Below are positions 58,345 to 64,000 of a DNA stretch of 64,000 bases, in pieces. This DNA comes from Chitinophaga ginsengisegetis (lineage in GTDB: Bacteria; Bacteroidota; Bacteroidia; Chitinophagales; Chitinophagaceae). The position numbers and the translations under genes were made by a program. The notes below the pieces were generated by a model that was not told where the DNA came from, did not search any database, and worked only from the letters and a program-made list of their open reading frames with translations. The stretch's first letter is position 1. Each line of letters starts with the position of its first letter. Location: positions 372,001 through 436,000 of the forward strand of contig NZ_FUZZ01000004.1 in assembly GCF_900168065.1 (NCBI RefSeq), given 5' to 3'.

Positions 58345-59460
58345 ATGCTGAATACCACTACTAGCCGGAACTGGCTGCTGAAATATAAACTTTACCACAT
58401 TCCCTTCTGGTGTCTTTACCATTATCTATGGTGGGTAGTGGCAATAGGGAATCCTGTGAAAGCCGCGAACTCTATTATCTTATTCCCTTTCTATATCAAG
58501 TTTGCGTTTTATGTGATCTTCCAGGCAGCCGCGGTATATTTCAACCTGTATTACCTGATTCCAAAATACCTGGAGAAGGGCCGGTATACAGCCTACATTA
58601 CGCTGCTGGTAATGACCATCGCAGCAACCGCCTGCGCGATTGTTGGCGGGTATCATCTTTGCTCAGCGGTATCGGGCAAAACATTTGAGGTGCTTTTCGG
58701 GCCGGGAGATTATTGCTTCCTGCATTTCTTTGGCAACGCCCTCCCCTCCACCCTTGCCAGTATGACACTGGCCATGAGTATAAAGCTTACCCGGAACTGG
58801 CTGCAAACCAAAAGACGACAGCAGCTGCTGGAAAAAGAAAAACTGGAAACAGAACTTAACTTCCTGAAGAACCAGTTTAATCCGCATTTTCTTTTTAATA
58901 CTATTAACTCCATCTTCTTCCTGATCCATAAAAATCCTGATGTTGCTTCCGCTTCACTGGCGAAGTTTTCTGAATTACTGAGGTACCAGTTGTATGAGTG
59001 CAACGATAAACAAATTTCCCTCAGCAAAGAGATCGGCTACCTGGAAAATTCTATTGAGCTGGAAAAGCTGCGGCTTAATAATAATGTGGAAGTTACTTTT
59101 GAGTATTACCGGCAGCCGGTATCACACCTGAGCATTGCGCCTTTTATCCTGATGACCTTTGTGGAAAATGCGTTCAAGCATGTATCCAAACATGCCGACG
59201 GCCCCAACTGGATCAGAATACAACTGCATCTCGAAGGACCGCTGCTGGCATTCAATGTTTCCAACAGCAGCGCAGCAGACGAATACAGCGCCCCTATTAT
59301 TGATTACGGCGGTATCGGTTTAAAAAATGTGCAGCGGCGGCTGGACCTGGTATATCCCGGTCAATATGAACTGGAGATCCTCCGGGAAGCCGGCAGCTTT
59401 GAAATAAAGCTGCAACTGCAACTGGCCGAATTAAGAGTGCCACAATTGTTAGCTATTTAA
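58345..59460 (+). CDS. LytS/YehU-type sensor histidine kinase
   Basis: A 371-aa kinase with four N-terminal membrane helices (about residues 15-145), then a His-kinase domain of PF06580 type: KLETELNFLKNQFNPHFLFN, the phosphorylated His being in NPHFLF. The ATPase domain has FVENAFKHVSKHADG and DYGGIGLKNVQRRLDLVYPG. No periplasmic sensor domain of size is present. It is followed after 11 bp by its LytTR response regulator. The ligand is unknown. Confidence 0.93.
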   Translation: MLNTTTSRNWLLKYKLYHIPFWCLYHYLWWVVAIGNPVKAANSIILFPFYIKFAFYVIFQAAAVYFNLYYLIPKYLEKGRYTAYITLLVMTIAATACAIVGGYHLCSAVSGKTFEVLFGPGDYCFLHFFGNALPSTLASMTLAMSIKLTRNWLQTKRRQQLLEKEKLETELNFLKNQFNPHFLFNTINSIFFLIHKNPDVASASLAKFSELLRYQLYECNDKQISLSKEIGYLENSIELEKLRLNNNVEVTFEYYRQPVSHLSIAPFILMTFVENAFKHVSKHADGPNWIRIQLHLEGPLLAFNVSNSSAADEYSAPIIDYGGIGLKNVQRRLDLVYPGQYELEILREAGSFEIKLQLQLAELRVPQLLAI

Positions 59461-59471
59461 ATGCCTTTATT

Positions 59472-60221
59472 ATGATTAACTGCGTGATTACAGACGACGA
59501 ACCACTGGCCAGGGAAGGCATCGCCAATTACGTAAAGGAAGTGGATTTCCTCACGCTGACCGGCATCTGCGAAAACCCGGTGGAGTTGGTAAACCTGTTA
59601 AAGCGCCAACCGGCAGACCTGATCTTCCTGGATATACAAATGCCAAAACTCAGCGGACTGGATTTCCTGAAGATGATACAAAATCCGCCTATGGTAATTA
59701 TCACCACGGCGTTCCCTGAATACGCGCTGGAAGGCTTCCAGCTAAACGTACTGGACTACTTATTAAAACCCATTACGTTCGACCGGTTCTTTAAATCAGC
59801 CACTAAAGCGAGGGACTACTACCAGCTGGTAAACCCCGGCATTAAAAACGATGCTGCGCCCGCAGAAGCCGGCGCGGATCACTTCTTTATCAAATGTGGC
59901 AGCCGGTATGAAAAAATCCAGGTGGAAGATATCCTTTTTGTGGAAGGCATGCAGAACTACGTAAGCATCTACACCCGTAAGGGTAAATATATGACCCTGC
60001 TATACCTCAAAAACCTCGAACAGCAATTACCCGCACAGGCATTTATCCGGGTGCATAAGTCATACATTGTAGCGGTGAATAAAATAGACAGTATCCAGGG
60101 AAATGAAATCTGTATACAATCGCACCAGATCCCTATCAGCCGGAATTACCGCGAGGCGGTGATCCAGCAGGTGGTCATGAATAGATTGTGGGATAAAGTT
60201 TCGCGGCCGCCATTGCCATAG
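59472..60221 (+). CDS. LytTR-family response regulator
   Basis: A 249-aa regulator. The receiver domain has the acidic pair ITDDEP, the phospho-acceptor Asp in LIFLDIQMPKLSG, and the Thr/Lys positions in ITTAFPEYALEG and LDYLLKPI. The C-terminal LytTR DNA-binding domain (about residues 145-240) includes EDILFVEGMQNYVSIYTRKG and FIRVHKSYIVAVNKI. It forms a two-component pair with the preceding kinase; the divergent outer-membrane barrel is a likely target. Confidence 0.94.
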   Translation: MINCVITDDEPLAREGIANYVKEVDFLTLTGICENPVELVNLLKRQPADLIFLDIQMPKLSGLDFLKMIQNPPMVIITTAFPEYALEGFQLNVLDYLLKPITFDRFFKSATKARDYYQLVNPGIKNDAAPAEAGADHFFIKCGSRYEKIQVEDILFVEGMQNYVSIYTRKGKYMTLLYLKNLEQQLPAQAFIRVHKSYIVAVNKIDSIQGNEICIQSHQIPISRNYREAVIQQVVMNRLWDKVSRPPLP

Positions 60222-60271
60222 GGTTAAAATTTGTATTTTGGGCGCCCTATATCCATTTTAAGTAGTATACC

Positions 60272-60685
60272 ATGAAAGCATACTCGTTAGCCCCGGGCTG
60301 GAAAATTTTTATTTATCTCTTCGGCATCCTCATAATGGGCGGTGGCGCTGCCGGTTTTGTCTATGTATTTTCAGAGGGGAATGATTCAACAGCTATCACA
60401 CTTGTGAGTATCTTTTCCGGACTGGCTGTAATTGCTGGCGTATGGATCATCCTGGAAACGTATGTGGGCAAAGTGATACATGGGGAAGACTTTATCCGGA
60501 CAGAAACCCTGTTTATCAAAAAAGAGCTGCTGTTTAACCAGATCAAGGGCTACACGGTAGATGAACACTATCTTCGTCTTATTCCTGATGCTGACGGACT
60601 AAAAAAATTAAAGATCGCCCTTTCTTATAACGGTACCCATGAGCTTCAGGGATGGGTGCGGAAACTCTCCTGTATTTATTTTTAG
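60272..60685 (+). pseudogene. N-terminal remnant of a membrane protein (PH-like domain)
   Basis: A 137-aa reading frame with two N-terminal helices (about 11-31 and 41-61: FGILIMGGGAAGFVYVF, LVSIFSGLAVIAGVWII) and a PH-like beta domain with FIRTETLFIKKELLFNQIKG. It ends abruptly as GWVRKLSCIYF. The next frame (60652-60966) contributes what looks like the C-terminus of the same kind of protein. Related Bacteroidota proteins, from memory, are about twice this length, with membrane segments in the middle. I therefore read this as a gene that lost its middle, leaving two out-of-frame pieces. It could still be expressed as a short protein. Confidence 0.55.
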
Positions 60686-60966
60686 TTCCAACCTACAGCT
60701 ATGGTGTTGTTATCACGCTAAACACCAGCTTTGATAACAGCCAGGCGCTTTATTATGAAACGCATGTTACCAACAAAAGAACCACCAGCGGAAGGTCATC
60801 CAGCCACTACCTGCAACTGGAGCCATGGGGGCCGGTACACAGGATTGAAGAATTGAAGGTACACAGTAGTTTTTACCAGAGAACGCCAGTGAATGGCAGG
60901 GTGGGCATCTATCTGAAAAAAGGCTGGCTGGATATTCCGTGGTTTACTATTACGGATGCACAATAA
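60652..60966 (+). pseudogene. C-terminal remnant of the same membrane protein
   Basis: A 104-codon frame overlapping the previous one by 34 bp in another frame. A stop at 60640-60642 in this frame limits its upstream extension. After a short start (MGAETLLYLFLVPTYS) it continues as a soluble beta-rich segment: TLNTSFDNSQALYYETHVTN, KRTTSGRSSSHYLQLEPWGP and a final GRVGIYLKKGWLDIPWF. It has the look of a C-terminal domain that should be preceded by membrane helices. With 60272-60685 it fits a single ancestral gene broken by deletion and frameshift. A stand-alone small gene is less likely. Confidence 0.5.
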
Positions 60967-60972
60967 CAGAAA

Positions 60973-61001
60973 AGCCTTTGAATCCTTGCGATCCAAAGGC
61001 T
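60973..61001. terminator. Weak hairpin
   Basis: AGCCTTTG / CAAAGGCT 8-bp inverted repeat with a 13-base loop; no strong T-run follows. It lies after the broken gene and could be a weak terminator. Confidence 0.4.
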
Positions 61002-61194
61002 ATCAACTCAAAGTAAATCTGATTATGTAAATGTAGTCCTGCCAGGTGGTAGATACCAACGGCATCATTTCGTATCCTTTTTTCAGTTAGGTTCCTTTAA
61101 CAGGTGCCTCGCAAAAACGGGGTAGCCCTGAAAAAAAGAATGGCGGCTTTCAAGAAACAAAACTGCTGGCATTCCTTTTTCCATATATCAGCAA

Positions 61195-61578
61195 TTAAAA
61201 ATTGTAGGAAGCAAGCCCGGAAAGAACCGTGCCGGAAGAAGTTCCTTCTGCTTTCACCTGCCCATCTACCAATACCTGTACTTTCAGTGTAGCAGAGGCA
61301 TTGGGGCCTAGACCATTGATCACTGCTTTCACGTTCCTTGCAGAAGCCGGTGCAGTAATTTCATTGCTGGTCCAGGTATTACCACTCAGGTTGGAAAGTG
61401 TAGTTGCCTGGTCATCATATCCAAACACAGCAATATTCAATTCTACACCAGTGGAGCCGATGGCTTTAAACACTACTTTGTGGGAAGTACCAGCTGGTTT
61501 GTCGTCGTCTTTGCTACAGGAGGTAAACAATGTGGCTACCATTAAAGCCGGGAACAAAATCTTCTTGAGTATTTTCAT
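61195..61578 (-). CDS. Small lipoprotein (MmpS-like beta domain)
   Basis: A 127-aa lipoprotein with lipobox VATLFTSCSKDDD. ATG 61578 (MKILKKILFPALM) is used; an ATG at 61587 adds three residues. The mature part is one beta-sandwich-sized domain: SHKVVFKAIGSTGVELNIAV, SGNTWTSNEITAP, then ATLKVQVLVDGQVKAE. It resembles MmpS-like or similar small Ig-like lipoproteins, but I cannot assign a function. It stands alone, divergent from the downstream kinase. Confidence 0.7.
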   Translation of the reverse strand: MKILKKILFPALMVATLFTSCSKDDDKPAGTSHKVVFKAIGSTGVELNIAVFGYDDQATTLSNLSGNTWTSNEITAPASARNVKAVINGLGPNASATLKVQVLVDGQVKAEGTSSGTVLSGLASYNF

Positions 61579-61804
61579 AAATGACAATTGTAAAACGCCT
61601 ACTCTTTTTAATGCACAGTTTTCGGCAGCCCTGTTATAAAATTTCCAGAATACAGATGGTTAAAACCTTTATCGGCATCACCGCAAATGTACCCTGGATG
61701 GGCTATTTGCACAATACCGGCATACAATGATTTATTTATACCTGTTTTCAGGTATTTTTGCCGGCAACGATCATGTATAAGCAATTGTTTTATATTTTGG
61801 CTTT

Positions 61805-63796
61805 ATGAGAAGACTATCTTTCCTGGTATTCCTGCTTACAGCAACTTCCTGGTGTAGCGGACAAACGTTTCCGTTGAATGAAAAGGCACATACAGACAGC
61901 CTGGAAAATGTATTGCAACGGACTACATCAGACAGTATCCGCGCCCGGGCAAACTACTCCCTATCGGAATACTGGGCCGCAAAAGACTCTGTAAAGTCGT
62001 CACAATACCTGGAAAAGGGGAAACAGTACAGTGGAAAGAATCCCTTCCTGCAGGCACTTTATTATTATTACGAGGCGAATATCCAGAAGAAGACGAACCT
62101 TGATAAAAGCCAGGCCAACTTTCTGAAAGCTGATACCTTGCTCAGCGGATTTAAAACAGCGGAAGCTTATTCTTTCCGGGCTAAGGCCTGGTACGACTAT
62201 GGCGCTCTTGCCCAGCGGAAAGACGACTACAAAGCATTTGCAGACATCTTACTGAATAAGGCCATTCCATTAGCGCAGCAGGCCGGCGATCAGACAGTGG
62301 TAGGGAAAAACTACCTGGCAGTGGGCATTGTATTTAAAAATGCAGGGCAGTTTGATAAAGCAGAAACATACTGCCTGAAGGCCATAGAAACATTCAGGAA
62401 CGCGCACTCTCCTACCCATGAACTGGTGACCGCCTATCATACCATCGCGGAAAACTATTCCCTGTCGGCCCAGAATGCTAAAGCCAAACCCGCACTGGAC
62501 AGCGCCTGGAAATTACTGGCGCCTTTCCCTGAATCCGAATACCTGCTGGATCATTACGCTGCGGAAGGCATGTACTATACCCTTGAAGGGAAATTCAAAG
62601 ATGCACTTGCCAGTCTTGATAAAGGAATACAACTGGCCAGGAAAAAAGGCTTACGGTATGAAGAACAGCGGTTGCAAATGCAACAGTTCTATGCCTACTT
62701 CAATGATAATAATTTTGTAAAAGCAAAGGAAATGGCTGCCCTGCTCATGCAGCAGGAGGAAATGATGAAACTTGCCGCTAACCGGCTCCAGTTGTTTTAC
62801 GGTATGGCGCTTACCTGCGAAAACCTTCACGAGATGGCGCCCGCCTACACATGGATGAAGCGCTACAGTGAGCTAAGTGATAGTCTCTCCAAAGCCCAGC
62901 TCACAAACGATGTACACGCCCTGGAAATAAAATACCGGAATGCAGAGAAGCAGAAAGAAATTGACGCACTGAAAGCCAAAAGCATCCAGGATGCGCTGCA
63001 CACCAAAAATTCCCGGCTGGTAAACTCGCTGCTGGGCGCGGCCAGCGTAATTTTACTGGTGATACTGCTGTTTGCCATTTTCGTTTACCGCAGCAAACAA
63101 AAACTGGCAGCACAAAAAGAGCTGACCTACCGGCAACACCTGCACGAAATTGAACAACAGCAGCAACTGCAGTTCAGCCAGGCCGTGTTACAGGGCGAAG
63201 AACAGGAACGCCGCCGCCTTGCCCGGGATCTCCACGATGGCCTGGGAGGCATGCTTGCCGGCGCCAAAATAAACCTCTCCGCACAAATTGAAGATACCTA
63301 CTCACAGGGCCAACGCGCGGAACTGGAAAAGATTACCCTCCAGCTGGATCATTCCGTTACGGAACTACGGCGCATTGCACATAACATGATGCCTGTTAAC
63401 CTGCTGAAGTTTGGCTTAAAAACGGCGCTCAAAGACCTCTGCGAATCACTCATGAGTGAGGCTACCCATATCGACTTCCAGGACCTGGGATTTGAAGATA
63501 CCCTCCGGGAAGAAGTTCAGATCCACATTTACCGCATTGTACAGGAACTGCTGTCCAATGCGATCCGCCATGCACAGGCTACCAATATCATATTGCAGTG
63601 CAGCCAGAATGATCATATCTTTTTTATTACCCAGGAAGATAATGGCAAGGGTTTTGACATGCAGGCCGCAGGTACTGAGAAGGGAATCGGGTTAAGCAAC
63701 ATCCGCAACAGGGTGGGATTCCTGAAAGGAAAAATTGATATCGACTCCGCCGTGAACGAAGGCACCACCATAAATATTGAATTACATGTTGATTAA
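61805..63796 (+). CDS. TPR-containing NarL-type sensor histidine kinase
   Basis: A 663-aa kinase. A signal peptide (ends TSWCSGQ) is followed by a periplasmic chain of TPR repeats to about residue 390 (for example GQFDKAETYCLKAIETFRNA and GKFKDALASLDKGIQLARKK), a coiled coil, one membrane helix (LLGAASVILLVILLFAIFVY), a HisKA_3 dimerisation domain with the phosphorylated His in ARDLHDGLGGMLAG, and an ATPase domain with NAIRHAQATNI and GIGLSNIRNRVGF. The response-regulator gene overlaps its last 11 bp. Ligand or partner sensed by the TPR part is unknown. Confidence 0.92.
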   Translation: MRRLSFLVFLLTATSWCSGQTFPLNEKAHTDSLENVLQRTTSDSIRARANYSLSEYWAAKDSVKSSQYLEKGKQYSGKNPFLQALYYYYEANIQKKTNLDKSQANFLKADTLLSGFKTAEAYSFRAKAWYDYGALAQRKDDYKAFADILLNKAIPLAQQAGDQTVVGKNYLAVGIVFKNAGQFDKAETYCLKAIETFRNAHSPTHELVTAYHTIAENYSLSAQNAKAKPALDSAWKLLAPFPESEYLLDHYAAEGMYYTLEGKFKDALASLDKGIQLARKKGLRYEEQRLQMQQFYAYFNDNNFVKAKEMAALLMQQEEMMKLAANRLQLFYGMALTCENLHEMAPAYTWMKRYSELSDSLSKAQLTNDVHALEIKYRNAEKQKEIDALKAKSIQDALHTKNSRLVNSLLGAASVILLVILLFAIFVYRSKQKLAAQKELTYRQHLHEIEQQQQLQFSQAVLQGEEQERRRLARDLHDGLGGMLAGAKINLSAQIEDTYSQGQRAELEKITLQLDHSVTELRRIAHNMMPVNLLKFGLKTALKDLCESLMSEATHIDFQDLGFEDTLREEVQIHIYRIVQELLSNAIRHAQATNIILQCSQNDHIFFITQEDNGKGFDMQAAGTEKGIGLSNIRNRVGFLKGKIDIDSAVNEGTTINIELHVD

Positions 63797-64000
63797 TCCC
63801 GCCACACTGGCTATTGTAGACGATCATCCGATTGTGCTTGAAGGGCTGCAAAAGTTGCTCACCAATGTGAAGAGCATACAAATTACCGGGTGCTTTACTT
63901 CCGGACTGGCTTTTATGTCTTTCCTGAAAGAAAATAAAGTAGATGTACTGCTGCTGGATATTACACTGCCGGATGCAAACGGGATAGAGCTATGCCGCGA
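63786..64000 (+). CDS. NarL/FixJ-type response regulator (partial)
   Basis: The first 71 codons of a response regulator, cut by the window end. It starts MLINPATLAIVDDHPIVLEG, with the acidic pair, and includes the phospho-acceptor Asp in VLLLDITLPDANG. The DNA-binding domain is not in view; pairing with a HisKA_3 kinase predicts a LuxR-type HTH. Its start overlaps the kinase stop by 11 bp, indicating translational coupling. Confidence 0.88.
   Translation, partial: MLINPATLAIVDDHPIVLEGLQKLLTNVKSIQITGCFTSGLAFMSFLKENKVDVLLLDITLPDANGIELCR

Overview
The window looks like a chromosomal segment of a Gram-negative Bacteroidota, most likely a Chitinophaga-like member of the Chitinophagaceae. The evidence is sequence-internal: lipoproteins with Cys near residue 20, ECF sigma/FecR/TonB-receptor regulation, PF14905-type beta-barrels, a TlpA/DUF4369 protein, WG-repeat proteins, LytS/LytT-type regulators, a GH78 rhamnosidase, and TAnnTTTG-type -7 promoter elements in place of TATAAT. 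I see no rRNA, tRNA, CRISPR array, insertion sequence or prophage. Gene density is high and base use is fairly even.

Layout. 1-2016: end of an SDR/epimerase, a steroid-5-alpha-reductase-like membrane enzyme and an ABC-2 permease. 2124-3775: a VOC protein and a TlpA-like thiol protein, convergent. 4052-9784: a complete RND efflux operon (adaptor, pump, outer membrane channel). 9752-11151 (minus): an ECF sigma, an 85-aa protein and a ClpP peptidase in one tight operon. 11222-13128: an ABC-F ATPase behind a long leader with an overlapping upstream ORF. 13212-17502 (minus): two large WG-repeat secreted proteins. 17748-21992: a PafA-type phosphatase convergent with a Tat-exported phospholipase C. 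22102-29775: a DUF2071 gene, then a TetR-controlled TolC/HlyD/ABC exporter operon with two near-identical candidate operators. 30087-34760: leucine operon leuC-leuD-(isopropylmalate/citramalate synthase)-leuB. 34928-41108: RibD-like reductase, outer membrane barrel, MarR regulator, ECF sigma and Na+/H+ antiporter. 41124-41244: a degenerate 11-bp tandem repeat. 41267-46815: GH78 rhamnosidase, a bacterial pentameric ligand-gated ion channel, a GNAT and a DUF1080 lipoprotein.

47001-55712 (minus) is the most unusual locus. One uninterrupted reading frame joins a full ECF sigma factor to a hydrophobic/lipobox segment and then a PDZ plus S41 (Prc/CtpA-type) protease. It is followed by a FecR anti-sigma factor, a TonB receptor with an STN signalling domain, a beta-helix-like lipoprotein and another lipoprotein. 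Prc-type S41 proteases are known to take part in FecR-family anti-sigma processing in Pseudomonas, so finding one fused to the sigma factor suggests a self-contained surface-signalling module.

55891-64000: another outer membrane barrel, a LytS/LytT-type two-component pair, a membrane-protein gene that looks broken by internal deletion, a small lipoprotein, and a TPR histidine kinase with its NarL-type regulator running off the window end.
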